A DNA stretch of 44,709 bases from positions 1 to 44,709 of the forward strand of contig CAYMKL010000045.1 in assembly GCA_964390805.1 (NCBI GenBank), read 5' to 3'. This document shows, in pieces, positions 31,955-40,847 of this stretch (positions within the stretch are counted from its first letter, which is position 1; every line of letters begins with the position of its first letter). This DNA comes from CAYMKL01 sp964390805. Its GTDB lineage: Bacteria; Chloroflexota; Anaerolineae; VGOG01. The notes under the pieces are model-generated. The model had not been told where the DNA came from. It ran no database searches and was given only the letters and a program-made list of their open reading frames with translations. A program made the position numbers and the translations under genes.

Positions 31955-32857
31955 ATGGCAAGAGAATCAAGACTAAGAATCGCGGGCATCGTTCTTTCTA
32001 TTCTCTCCGATGAACGGGTCTGGGAATTTTCACGTCCCGACGTCTATCGTCGCTTTGTTGCTGACGACACCGTCCAGACGATTGATGCCTCCATCATTCG
32101 TATCCACTGGGGAAGCGCCCCTGACTGTGACTTGGGCGAAGAGGTATTCTGTGCCAGGCATCCCGACTACACGGATCCCATCTTGCGGCTGTATCGGAAA
32201 AATGAGCAGCGGATCGTGCAGGTCAGCGTCTCAACGTCCCGGATTCAGTCGCACAGGCTGGGGGTTTTCGATGCGGATTTTCGTTCTGGCGATGTCTATG
32301 TCAGGGTTCTGCAGGAATCGCCAGATATCTACCCCTATCCTCTGGAATTCCCGTTGGATCGGATTCTGCTGCTGAATATGCTCGCCTTAGGCCGGGGGAT
32401 AATGATCCACGCCTGTGGGGTCAACCATGGCGGCCGGGGCTTTGTCTTCATCGGCCCGGCGACCTCGGGGAAGACGACCTTAGCTCGTTTATGGAAAAGC
32501 CACCAGGATGTGACTGTCCTTGGTGATGAATGTCTAATCATCCGTCGGATTGACAGCCAATACCGGGTCTATGGTACCCCGTGGACGGGAGTGGACAGGT
32601 TTGCTTCCCCAGAGGGCATACCTTTGGAGAAGATCTTTTTTATCAGGCATGCTGATAAGAACACTATCTCTTCCAAGAGAGAAATCAATACGGTAGAGAA
32701 TCTGTTGGCACAATCTTTTTCCACTCTTTTCTATGATCGTGCGGCAAGGCAATATACATTGGATTTTTGCTCGGAGCTGAGCCAAAGGGTTCCTAGCTAT
32801 GCTCTGGGCTTTGTACCGAGCCAAGAAATCGTTCATTTTGTGCAAGGTGTGAAGTAA
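31955..32857 (+). CDS. HPr-kinase-like (HprK-related) kinase
   Basis: A 300-aa protein. The C-terminal half has the HprK-type P-loop FIGPATSGKTTLARL (GPATSGKT at residues 167-174) and GDECLIIRR, followed by GTPW, while the N-terminal half resembles the beta domain of HprK-related proteins in RiPP clusters. In lasso and related clusters such kinases phosphorylate the precursor peptide; by analogy its substrate here may be the 57-aa peptide. The regulatory N-domain of true HPr kinase is absent. Its stop overlaps the start of the S26 gene. Codons 167-197 are copied in inverse orientation at 33449-33541. Confidence 0.85.
   Translation: MARESRLRIAGIVLSILSDERVWEFSRPDVYRRFVADDTVQTIDASIIRIHWGSAPDCDLGEEVFCARHPDYTDPILRLYRKNEQRIVQVSVSTSRIQSHRLGVFDADFRSGDVYVRVLQESPDIYPYPLEFPLDRILLLNMLALGRGIMIHACGVNHGGRGFVFIGPATSGKTTLARLWKSHQDVTVLGDECLIIRRIDSQYRVYGTPWTGVDRFASPEGIPLEKIFFIRHADKNTISSKREINTVENLLAQSFSTLFYDRAARQYTLDFCSELSQRVPSYALGFVPSQEIVHFVQGVK
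32453..32545 (+). repeat. 93-bp inverted duplication, source arm (kinase P-loop)
   Basis: Base-for-base the reverse complement of 33449-33541 (93 of 93 by my reading). It lies on codon boundaries of the kinase gene (residues 167-197). Confidence 0.95.
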
Positions 32858-33363
32858 TGGCAGTCATCAACTGTAAAGGCATAGATTTCTATATGCTAAG
32901 CAAAGATGCATTGGCGCGTGGTGCCTCTCTGCGTTTTCGAGCCCGAGGGAATAGCATGCGCCCCTTTATCAAGGATGGAGATATGCTCAGTATTAAGCCC
33001 CTCAAGGCCACCGAAGTACAGATTGGAGACGTGATCCTGTTTTGGCAGGGGGGAAGAATACTCGTTCACCGTGTAGTCAAAAGACATATTGAGAATGGGG
33101 TGATGTTGATAGCTAAAGGTGATTCTCATCTGAGGCCAGATGGACCGGTGCATCCCGACCAGTTGTTAGGCAAAGTGACAAGCGTCGAAAGAGAAGGAAA
33201 GAGAATAAGCCTCGATAAAGGAGTGCCCAAGCTAGCAGGGGCATTACTCTGGGGCAAGGCACCGTTTCTTGGATGCCGGATTTATCTGCTGTTGGGGAAG
33301 GCCAAACGAGGCGCACTGTGGGTAGCACATAGAGCTAAGAGCCTAAGAAAGAACAGCCCTTGA
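32857..33363 (+). CDS. S24/S26-type signal peptidase-like protein 1
   Basis: A 168-aa protein. RGNSMRPFIKDGDMLSIKPL carries the nucleophile Ser33 of signal peptidases, GDVILFWQ follows, and VHRVVKR with the later LIAKGD gives the second conserved block (His-type, as in archaeal/ER signal peptidases, though the Lys of AKGD is also available). A hydrophobic C-terminal stretch (LLWGKAPFLGCRIYLLLG) may bind the membrane. Such genes often accompany PqqD/SPASM/HprK sets. It starts inside the kinase stop (TAATG). The role could be removal of the peptide leader or of signal sequences. Confidence 0.85.
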   Translation: MAVINCKGIDFYMLSKDALARGASLRFRARGNSMRPFIKDGDMLSIKPLKATEVQIGDVILFWQGGRILVHRVVKRHIENGVMLIAKGDSHLRPDGPVHPDQLLGKVTSVEREGKRISLDKGVPKLAGALLWGKAPFLGCRIYLLLGKAKRGALWVAHRAKSLRKNSP

Positions 33364-33428
33364 AGCTGTTTGGCATACACAACCACTACAGGCTCAGTGA
33401 GCACAGAGCTGAAGGAGGTCAAACTCAA

Positions 33429-36400
33429 ATGCTGAAGAGGGCGAAGTTACGGATGATTAGACATTCATCACCAAGGACAGTCACATCCTGGTGGCTTTTC
33501 CATAAACGAGCTAAGGTCGTCTTCCCCGAGGTCGCCGGGCCCATGATGAGATTGTTCGCGGTCTGGCTAGTTCTTTGCCTCGGCCTAGTGGGATTCACTC
33601 CGACAGGCAGGGCAGCGCAACAAGAAGCGCCTATCGTTAACCTTCTAGCAGAGCCGGTTGGCCCCGGCGTGCACCTCATCAAGTCAGATGAAGACAGTAT
33701 CATCTTGGAGCTATCCACGCCAAGGTACGAATTGGAGGAAACGGTCATTGACGGGGTGACATACTATCTTCTGAGTGTGCCCGACTACGGACTGTTGGCC
33801 GAAGAGGGCAAGCCCCAACTGCCTCTGAAAGGGGTCATGGTTGGGGTGCCCCTCGAAGGCCCAGTGACGATGCGTATCCTGGAAGCCAATGAATTGCTGT
33901 TGCCAAACCAATATGACATCCCCCCTGCTCCACGGCCAATCGTGGAGTGGGAACTTCCTGAGCTCCGAGGTGGGGGGGCTTCCCTACCCCCACGATATTC
34001 AGGGCAAGAGTTTGTCAAAGATGAGAAGGTCTACCTGGCGGATGCCTTTTATCCTGCTGAACTGGCCTGTGTCACCGACGTAGGTTTCGTCCGCCAACAA
34101 CGTGTTGCGCGCCTGGAACTCCATCCCTTCCAATACAACTCTGTGTCCCGGCAGGTCCGCATGGTTCAACGGTTAGTGGTAGAACTGACTTTCACCTACC
34201 CGAAAAGGAATGCGTCTAGCCCCCCGGTGGGCGTTCAGGAAGCGGGAGGTTTCGAGGAGATTCTGCGCAATAGCTTGCTGAACTACGAGTCCGCTCGTCG
34301 GTGGCGAGGAAAAGCCCCTCAAGCAGCGCTGGCTACTTTCCAAACGCCACCCCAGCCTGACTATAAGGTCGTTGTTGAGCAGGGGGGTATTCATCAGATG
34401 ACCTACGATGATCTGGACACTGCTGGGTTACCCGTTGACGACCTTGATCCCCGCACCTTTCGGATCTTCAATATGGGCGACGAAATAGCCATTTATGTAG
34501 AAGGCGAGGGCGATGGCAGCTTTGGCGAGAACGACTACATAATATTCTACGGCGAAGCTCTGGAGACCAAATACACCAAGGCTAATATCTACTGGTTGAC
34601 CTACGACCCCGACGGTGTTGTCAACGGCCAACGCATGACCGAGAAGGATGGTACCCTCTCGGGGACACCTGCCGTGCCCGACTATTTTGAGGCCACTGTC
34701 TCGCGGGAAGAGGATGTTTATTATTGGAGCAGAATGCCTGGGGGGGATGAGCAGGACCGTTGGTGGTGGGACTTTGTCATTGCTCCAGGCGAAAAGACGT
34801 TTGAGCTTATCTTGCCTAACGTAGCCAACCTAGCCTCGGGAACCTATTCAGCCACGTTGCGGATCCAGTTGTATGGATATACTTCAGACGCAGAGGTGAA
34901 TCTCGATCACCACGTCAAGTTGTACGTAAACGATAACTTCGTCGGCCAAGCCTGGTGGGATGGGACAACGGAGCATCTTTTCGAAGCCGATTTTGATTCA
35001 TCGTATTTGGTGGAGACTAGTAACGCCATCAAAGTGGAATGCCCCGGCGACACAGGCAGCACCGCTTCCGAGATCATCCTCATCGATTGGCTAGCAGTGG
35101 ATTATCGGCACACTTACACCGCAGAAGGTGATCGTCTACACTTTTTCGGCAGTGACCAAGTCGGGACTTGGGACTATCATATAGATGGCTTCACGACCAC
35201 TGACGTCGAGGTGTTCGATGTCACCGATCCCGCCGATGTCAGCCGCATTGTTAATATAGCAATGGAAAGCGGTTCAGGCCATATTCTTAAGTTCAAGGAT
35301 ACGGTAACTGATACAAGGGAATACTGGGCTTTGACCACTGCTCAACGCTTGAACCCCCTAAGCATTGAACTGGACACACCTTCCGATCTGCACTCAACGA
35401 CCAACGGGGCCGATTACATCATCATCACCCATAGTGATTTCTACACCGATGTGCTTCCCCTGGCCAACTACCGCCACGACACACAGGGCCTGCGCACTAT
35501 GGTGGTTGACGTGCAGGACATCTACGACGAGTTCCGCCACGGTGTCTTCGACCCCAGGGCCATTCATGACTTTCTGGCCTACTCGTTCAGCACTTGGATC
35601 AAGCCTGAACCAAGTTATGTGCTCCTGGCGGGCGATGGGCACTATGATTTCAAGGACAACAAGAGCTCAGGCATGGGTAACTACATCCCACCCTACATGG
35701 CCGCAGTTGATCCCGAAATCATTGAGGCGCCTACTGATAACCGCTACGTCTGTGTCAGCGGTGACGACATCCTGCCCGACATGTACATTGGGCGTCTCCC
35801 TGCTAACAGCAGCGCTGAGGCGCAAACGATGGTCAACAAGATTCTCAATTATGAGCAGAATCCCGCCAGCGGCGACTGGAACAGCAAGGTGCTCTTCGTG
35901 GCCGATGATCAGCCGGATCCGAAGAATGCAGGCGACTTTTGGGATCTATCAGACGACATCGCAGACAATTACCTTCCAAGTGTCTACACGGCCGACAAAG
36001 TGTACTATGATCCACCTACTCCTGGCGATCCTGACGAGCCACGCCCGCAACCACCCTATTACTCCGACGCAAGTGATGCACGAGCAGCCGTTATAGATGC
36101 TATCAACGATGGACACCTCCTGGTAAATTACATTGGCCACGGTGAGATCACCGGCTGGGATCACACTCTTCTTGATACCAGTAGCATTGCTTCGCTCAGC
36201 AATGACCAGGAGTTGCCCATGATGCTGCCTATGACCTGCCAGGAGGGTTATTTCGCTCTTCCCATGCCTACTGTCCCTAGTTTAGGCGCGAGTTTGGTGC
36301 GCGCCGACGGCAAGGGAGCCATCGCTAGCTGGTCGCCTACTGGCTATGGCCTTGCCATCGGCCACGATTACCTCAACCAAGGCTTCTTCACCGCCGTGTT

Positions 36401-36737
36401 CACGGACAACATCGCGGAAATCGGGACAGCAACGTATCTGGGCAAACTGAAGCTCTATACCGAGACCGGAGGCGAGGCCAGTCCCTTCCGCGACCTCATG
36501 GACACTTTCGTCCTCTTCGGCGACCCGTTCATGAAGCTGAATCTGCCCGCGTGCGACGCGGCGGACTACGATAACGACGGCCGCATTACGGTGGCCGATG
36601 TCATGCAGGTGGCCGCCCACTGGGATACCCAGTGGGGCGACGCTAACTTTGACCGCAAATACGACCTGGACGATGACGGCGATGTGGACATCGTGGACGT
36701 CATGTGGGTGGCAGGTCGTTGGGAGGAAGTCTGTTGA
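33429..36737 (+). CDS. Gingipain-family (C25) protease with C-terminal dockerin
   Basis: About 1102 aa from ATG 33429 (AAGGAGG 10 nt upstream). The first 8 codons are followed by 31 codons made of the inverted P-loop copy, then MMRLFAVWLVLCLGLVGF, a signal peptide. A propeptide-like beta-rich region covers about 60-640. The C25 catalytic domain holds YVLLAGDGHYDFKDN, His904 in NYIGHGEITGW and Cys937 in LPMTCQEGYF; the 33-residue His-Cys spacing equals that of gingipain R (H211/C244). The last 60 residues form a type-I-like dockerin: DYDNDGRITVADVMQVAAHW and YDLDDDGDVDIVDVMWVAGR, two calcium-binding loops. The next three genes encode cohesins. The true start may be ATG 33543. Confidence 0.88.
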   Translation: MLKRAKLRMIRHSSPRTVTSWWLFHKRAKVVFPEVAGPMMRLFAVWLVLCLGLVGFTPTGRAAQQEAPIVNLLAEPVGPGVHLIKSDEDSIILELSTPRYELEETVIDGVTYYLLSVPDYGLLAEEGKPQLPLKGVMVGVPLEGPVTMRILEANELLLPNQYDIPPAPRPIVEWELPELRGGGASLPPRYSGQEFVKDEKVYLADAFYPAELACVTDVGFVRQQRVARLELHPFQYNSVSRQVRMVQRLVVELTFTYPKRNASSPPVGVQEAGGFEEILRNSLLNYESARRWRGKAPQAALATFQTPPQPDYKVVVEQGGIHQMTYDDLDTAGLPVDDLDPRTFRIFNMGDEIAIYVEGEGDGSFGENDYIIFYGEALETKYTKANIYWLTYDPDGVVNGQRMTEKDGTLSGTPAVPDYFEATVSREEDVYYWSRMPGGDEQDRWWWDFVIAPGEKTFELILPNVANLASGTYSATLRIQLYGYTSDAEVNLDHHVKLYVNDNFVGQAWWDGTTEHLFEADFDSSYLVETSNAIKVECPGDTGSTASEIILIDWLAVDYRHTYTAEGDRLHFFGSDQVGTWDYHIDGFTTTDVEVFDVTDPADVSRIVNIAMESGSGHILKFKDTVTDTREYWALTTAQRLNPLSIELDTPSDLHSTTNGADYIIITHSDFYTDVLPLANYRHDTQGLRTMVVDVQDIYDEFRHGVFDPRAIHDFLAYSFSTWIKPEPSYVLLAGDGHYDFKDNKSSGMGNYIPPYMAAVDPEIIEAPTDNRYVCVSGDDILPDMYIGRLPANSSAEAQTMVNKILNYEQNPASGDWNSKVLFVADDQPDPKNAGDFWDLSDDIADNYLPSVYTADKVYYDPPTPGDPDEPRPQPPYYSDASDARAAVIDAINDGHLLVNYIGHGEITGWDHTLLDTSSIASLSNDQELPMMLPMTCQEGYFALPMPTVPSLGASLVRADGKGAIASWSPTGYGLAIGHDYLNQGFFTAVFTDNIAEIGTATYLGKLKLYTETGGEASPFRDLMDTFVLFGDPFMKLNLPACDAADYDNDGRITVADVMQVAAHWDTQWGDANFDRKYDLDDDGDVDIVDVMWVAGRWEEVC
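33449..33541 (-). repeat. 93-bp inverted duplication, inserted arm
   Basis: The reverse complement of 32453-32545, inserted in frame (31 codons, MIRHSSPRTVTSWWLFHKRA...) between the ribosome-binding region and signal peptide of the C25 protease gene. No terminal repeats of its own are visible. Confidence 0.95.
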
Positions 36738-37513
36738 AACTCTCTAGACTCTTTGAACCCCGAAATTCCTTGCATACGGATGAAAGCTCTGGACGCAGAT
36801 GCACGCAGATGCCGCTTCGCTTACACGCATATAGAAAGAAGAATCAGCGAAGATCAGCGTTAATCTGCGTCCCAAGTCTACTGCTTTTCACCACTCTTTT
36901 CCTGGCCTCGATGGCGTTCGTCCCCCTCGATGGGATTACTCTTCCCGCTCCAGTTGAGGCGCAAAAGGCCACGCTACAAGACCCAACTGTACGGGTAGAG
37001 CCCGTCGAGTCGGTGGTGGACGTCGGCGAGACCTTCACCATCAGGGTGATGATAGACGAGGCCAGCGAGCTGGGTGGCTTCGAGTTCGCCCTGTTCTTCG
37101 CCAATGCCACCGTGATGGTGGATGAGGTGACGCTGGGCGATTTCCTGGGCAGCACAGGGCGGACGGCCATCACCGTCGGCCCCACCATAAATAACGAAGC
37201 GGGGGTGGCCAGGTTCGGAGCGGCCACCATCGGCAGCGCGGCGGGGCCTGACGGGACGGGAGAGTTGGCCGTCATCAGCCTCACCACCCAGGGCGTGGGT
37301 ACCAGCCCCCTCGATTTGGAGGACGTCATGGTGCTGAACACCAGCGCCGAGCACGCCACGCCCATCGTCGAGGACGGTACGGTGGTGGCAGGCGGCGCGC
37401 CTACCGCAACGCCAACGCCTACTGCGACCACTACCCCTACCTCAACTCCGACTGCCACGCCAACCTCGTCGGTGCAAAGAGTCTATTTGCCTCTGGTGCT
37501 GAAAGGCTGGTAA
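36734..37513 (+). CDS. Secreted cohesin-domain protein 1 with C-terminal YLPL motif
   Basis: A 259-aa protein from TTG 36734 (GGAGG 7 nt upstream; the start overlaps the protease stop). The signal helix SLLLFTTLFLASMAF is preceded by codons from a GCAGATGCACGCAG/TTAATCTGCG repeat. The cohesin domain is about residues 85-218: VRVEPVESVVDVGETFTIRV, GGFEFALFF, GTGELAVISLTTQ, SPLDLEDVMV, PIVEDGTVV. A short PT linker leads to the end VQRVYLPLVLKGW. The cohesin would bind a dockerin, and the neighbouring C25 protease carries one. Confidence 0.85.
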   Translation: MKLSRLFEPRNSLHTDESSGRRCTQMPLRLHAYRKKNQRRSALICVPSLLLFTTLFLASMAFVPLDGITLPAPVEAQKATLQDPTVRVEPVESVVDVGETFTIRVMIDEASELGGFEFALFFANATVMVDEVTLGDFLGSTGRTAITVGPTINNEAGVARFGAATIGSAAGPDGTGELAVISLTTQGVGTSPLDLEDVMVLNTSAEHATPIVEDGTVVAGGAPTATPTPTATTTPTSTPTATPTSSVQRVYLPLVLKGW

Positions 37514-37516
37514 ACG

Positions 37517-38296
37517 GTGAAGGATCTTCTCAGATTAGCAGGGTTGTTTGGACACGGGCCTCGCCCGGACGTGAACGTCCGGGTTGAAAGAGCGAAGCCC
37601 TACGGGCTAAAACCTGGCCCCGAAGGCGCTGTCCTGAGCCCGTCGAAGGGGGCTTTGCCCTTTCAGCACGGGGGTTCAGCCCCGTGCTATTATGTCTGGC
37701 TCACCATCTTGCTTGCTCTCGTTGCCCTCTGGCCCACCCTGGCCCTGGCCGCGCCTCCGCTTGCCCCCCCAGCCCCCCAACCCTGGGGGGAGACGGGCGC
37801 AGCCCCCCAGGATTGGGAGGAAAGGGGGGCAACGGCCCGACAGGACGCCACTGTGCGAGTGGAACCCGCCCAATCGGCTGTGGGAACAGGCCAGACCTTC
37901 GACGTCTCGGTGATGATTGACGCGGCCAGTGACCTGGGCGGCTTCGAGTTCACGCTGCTCTTCGTCTCCACCACGGTGACGGTGGACAACGTGACCCTGG
38001 GCGATTTCCCAGGCAGTACGGGGCGAATGACCATCCCCATCGGCCCAACCATTGATAACCAGGCAGGGACGGTCAGTTTCGCAGTAGCGACCGTCGGCAG
38101 CGAATCCGGCCCCAGCGGGACGGGCGTGCTGGCCACTGTTACCCTCACTGCTCAAGGCTCTGGCCAAAGCCCCCTAGATCTGCAAGACGTGGTGGTGCTG
38201 GATACCAACGCCGGGCGCAAGACGACCACCGTGGAGGACGGGGTGGTCCGGGTGGGATTCGCCGTCTACCTGCCCCTGATATTGAAAGATTGGTGA
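37517..38296 (+). CDS. Secreted cohesin-domain protein 2 with C-terminal YLPL motif
   Basis: A 259-aa paralogue starting at GTG 37517, 3 nt after the previous stop. The front (residues 10-55) is built from repeats (CCCGGACGTGAACGTCCGGG, CACGGGGGTTCAGCCCCGTG), then a hydrophobic signal helix YYVWLTILLALVALWPTLAL. A Pro-rich stretch encoded by C/G-tract repeats precedes the cohesin domain (about 112-247: VRVEPAQSAVGTGQTFDVSV, GGFEFTLLF, SPLDLQDVVVLDT, TTVEDGVV). It ends FAVYLPLILKDW. Whether the repeat-built N-terminus still directs export is uncertain. Confidence 0.82.
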   Translation: MKDLLRLAGLFGHGPRPDVNVRVERAKPYGLKPGPEGAVLSPSKGALPFQHGGSAPCYYVWLTILLALVALWPTLALAAPPLAPPAPQPWGETGAAPQDWEERGATARQDATVRVEPAQSAVGTGQTFDVSVMIDAASDLGGFEFTLLFVSTTVTVDNVTLGDFPGSTGRMTIPIGPTIDNQAGTVSFAVATVGSESGPSGTGVLATVTLTAQGSGQSPLDLQDVVVLDTNAGRKTTTVEDGVVRVGFAVYLPLILKDW

Positions 38297-38299
38297 ACG

Positions 38300-40297
38300 A
38301 TGAGGCCGTCGCTCCGCTTACGGTGGGCAAAGCTTGATGGGCTCCGCGGTAGGCTGAAAAAGGCGGGCGCCTCGACTGAGCTTGCCGAAGTCCTCGAGCC
38401 CTGGCTCATCATCCTCCTGGCCTTCTCCCTCCTGCCCGCGCTGGTAATGGCCGCGCCTTCGCTTGCCCCCCCGCCCCCCCAACCCTTCGACCATCCCTTC
38501 GACCTTGCTCAGGACAGGGCTCAGGGCAGGCCTTGGGGGGAGAAGGTGGCAGCCCTGCAAGACCCCACGGTGCGCATAGATCCCGTCCAATCCACAGTGG
38601 AGTTGGGCGAGAGCTTCACCGTCTCGGTGATGATTGACAACGCCAGCAACCTGGGCGGCTTCGAGTTCAAACTGTTCTACACCCCCAGCATCGTGCAGGT
38701 GGACGACGTGACCCTGGGCGATTTCCTGGAGAGCACCGGACGGGCAGGCATCATCCTGGGCCCCCACATCTACAACGACCAGGGAAAGGTCAAGTTCGGG
38801 GCAGCGAGCCTCGGCAGCGGTGCGGGGCCTGACGGGATGGGAGAGTTAGCCGTCATCAGCCTCACTACCCAGGGCGTGGGCACCAGCCCCCTCGATTTGG
38901 ATGACGTCATGGTGATGGACACCAGCGCCGAGCAAACAACGCCCATCGTCGTCGAGGACGGCACGGTCGTAGTAGGATCTACGCCGACTTCGACCCCCAC
39001 CGCCACCTGGACCCCCACAGCCACGTCTACCCCCACGCCAACCGCTACCGCTACTGATACGCCCACCCAGACGCCAACGGCTACCGCTACCACCCCGACG
39101 GCTACGTCTACTGCCACACCTACCGCCACCCCGACGGCAACGGGGACGACAGAGGCAACGTCCACCCCCACAGCTACCAGCACCCCTACGGCTACCGAGA
39201 CGCCTACCTCAACCGTCACCCCTACGCCGACGACGACGGGGACGGGGACGACAGAGGCAACGTCCACTCCCACCGCCACCAGCACCCCAACGGCTACCGC
39301 TACTACGTCCACCTCAACCGTCACCCCCACGCCAACGGCTACCGCTACCACCCCCACTGCCACACCGACACCGACGGCCACCGGTACCGCTGCTCCTACG
39401 GCCACCCCGACGGCTACCGCTGCCACGCCCACCGGAACGCTCGAACCGACGCCGACCTCCACAGCCACCGCCACCAGCACGCCCACGGCGACCCTCGGTC
39501 CCACAGCCACTCCCACACCTACGGCGACCCTCGGTCCCACAGCGACTCCCACACCTACGGCGACCAAAACTTCGACGCCCAGCCCTACGATGACGCCCAC
39601 TGTGACGCCCACTCCTACGGATACGCGTACACCGACGATTACTCCGACACCGACGGCCACGCCAATATCGGCGCTCACTGCCTACCCAGCGGAGGGCTAT
39701 CCCGGCCAACCGTTCACTTTCACAGGCTCGGATTTCACGCCCAACGGTCTAATACACGAGGCGTTCACCGATCCCAATCAGGAATACCACTACACCGGCT
39801 CCTTCTACGCCGATCCTTCCGGAGGGTTTGTGCGGAACATCGCCTCCAGTGGGGGTTGGCTGGTAGGAGGTTATACCTACTTAGCCTTTGATTTCACTGC
39901 CAACTATACCATCTCCGTACAGTTCACCATCTCCGAGCCTCCGCCGACAGCAACTCCCACCCCCACACCCACGTCGGAGCCAGTGGTCAGGGTCTCTCCG
40001 AGTAGGGCACTAGTTGGGGAGTGGTTCGTGTTCATTGGCGCTCGTTTCACCCCGAATGGTCTAATAGATGCCTGGTTGGTTGATCCAAACCAGTCCCCGC
40101 ACCAGCTCAAGCACTTCTGGGCCGATTCGGGCGGGGGGTTTATTCGCAAGCATAACTGGGCGGGAGACTGGCCCGTGGGCACTTACACTTACCTGACCTT
40201 CGATTTTACCAGGTCCTCCTGGACCTCTGTGGAGTTCGAGATGACCGAGTTTCCAATACACGAAGTCTACCTGCCGATCATCGTGAAGCATTACTGA
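38300..40297 (+). CDS. Secreted cohesin-domain protein 3, PT-rich, with C-terminal YLPI motif
   Basis: A 665-aa protein. A hydrophobic signal helix (WLIILLAFSLLPALVMA) lies at about residues 35-52 after repeat-derived codons (ASTELAEVLEP). The cohesin domain is at about 91-226 (VRIDPVQSTVELGESFTVSV, GGFEFKLFY, LGDFLESTGRAGI, GELAVISLTTQ). Then comes a Thr/Pro/Ala linker of more than 200 residues, likely extended and glycosylated. Two related beta domains follow (about 457-545 and 557-655; each has F(T/V)F.G..FTPNGLI and GTYTYLTFDFT-like strands). It ends HEVYLPIIVKHY. It is the best candidate for the wall-spanning scaffold of the set. Confidence 0.85.
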   Translation: MRPSLRLRWAKLDGLRGRLKKAGASTELAEVLEPWLIILLAFSLLPALVMAAPSLAPPPPQPFDHPFDLAQDRAQGRPWGEKVAALQDPTVRIDPVQSTVELGESFTVSVMIDNASNLGGFEFKLFYTPSIVQVDDVTLGDFLESTGRAGIILGPHIYNDQGKVKFGAASLGSGAGPDGMGELAVISLTTQGVGTSPLDLDDVMVMDTSAEQTTPIVVEDGTVVVGSTPTSTPTATWTPTATSTPTPTATATDTPTQTPTATATTPTATSTATPTATPTATGTTEATSTPTATSTPTATETPTSTVTPTPTTTGTGTTEATSTPTATSTPTATATTSTSTVTPTPTATATTPTATPTPTATGTAAPTATPTATAATPTGTLEPTPTSTATATSTPTATLGPTATPTPTATLGPTATPTPTATKTSTPSPTMTPTVTPTPTDTRTPTITPTPTATPISALTAYPAEGYPGQPFTFTGSDFTPNGLIHEAFTDPNQEYHYTGSFYADPSGGFVRNIASSGGWLVGGYTYLAFDFTANYTISVQFTISEPPPTATPTPTPTSEPVVRVSPSRALVGEWFVFIGARFTPNGLIDAWLVDPNQSPHQLKHFWADSGGGFIRKHNWAGDWPVGTYTYLTFDFTRSSWTSVEFEMTEFPIHEVYLPIIVKHY

Positions 40298-40307
40298 GAT
40301 CATACCC

Positions 40308-40847
40308 ATGCTTGCATCCCAACAGAACGTCGTCAGCAATCTGATACGAGAAGAGATGGCTCAAGGCACCCCGTTCCGCTTCCGCGTTATCAGCGGGAGC
40401 ATGGCCCCTCTCATTGAGGCTGGGGACGAGATCGTGAGCCAGCGGGCCAGCGCGGAAACGCTGCGCCGGGGCGACGTCGTCCTCTACACGATGGGCAACG
40501 CTTTTCATACCCACCGCCTGCTGACCAGGCGCAGACGCGGGGACGTGACTCTCCTGGTGACCAAAGGCGACGCTTCCCTCAGCCCCGATCAACCCTGGGG
40601 GGAGGAATCGCTCTTGGGGAAGGTGGTAGCGATAAGAAAAGGGCATCGCACCATTGATCTGGAGGGTAGAAAATGGAGGACGATAAACCTTCTGCTCGGC
40701 GTCCTCGTGGCACTGCAAGTGGCTGCTCTCCGAGTGGCTCGGTGCGTGAAGAGGGCTATCATCGGGAACAGGAGGACCCGGTGGACGCCTTTGGTGACCA
40801 AGATCGCCTCCGCTCCCTCTCGGTGGCTGATGAAGCTGGCCAAGTGA
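40308..40847 (+). CDS. S24/S26-type signal peptidase-like protein 2
   Basis: A 179-aa protein. FRFRVISGSMAPLIEAGDEI carries the nucleophile Ser31, then RRGDVVLYTM, THRLLTRRRR and LLVTKGDASLSPD, the same pattern as the protein at 32857. A C-terminal hydrophobic segment (INLLLGVLVALQVAALRVA) could anchor it in the membrane. It starts 10 nt after cohesin protein 3, so it is probably co-transcribed. A second such enzyme close to the cohesin proteins suggests a role in their export or in trimming their C-terminal motif. Confidence 0.83.
   Translation: MLASQQNVVSNLIREEMAQGTPFRFRVISGSMAPLIEAGDEIVSQRASAETLRRGDVVLYTMGNAFHTHRLLTRRRRGDVTLLVTKGDASLSPDQPWGEESLLGKVVAIRKGHRTIDLEGRKWRTINLLLGVLVALQVAALRVARCVKRAIIGNRRTRWTPLVTKIASAPSRWLMKLAK

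Noticed and set aside
29891..33363. Lasso peptide cluster (PqqD, kinase and protease present)
   Set aside because: There is no asparagine-synthetase-like cyclase, and the maturase is a radical SAM/SPASM enzyme, so another RiPP class fits better.
39000..39670. Possible CRISPR-like or tandem repeat array in the PT-rich region
   Set aside because: Units are short, uneven and in phase with Thr/Pro codons; no regular spacers. It is a coding linker.
38770..39678. Long minus-strand frame encoding a Gly/Val/Ala repeat (VGVGVAVGV...)
   Set aside because: It is the complement of the Thr/Pro-coding linker of cohesin protein 3; low-complexity codons keep both strands open. The plus-strand protein has a signal, domains and context.
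36734..40297. Cellulosome for plant polysaccharide
   Set aside because: Cohesin and dockerin domains are present, but no glycoside hydrolase or carbohydrate-binding module was seen; the docked enzyme here is a C25 protease.
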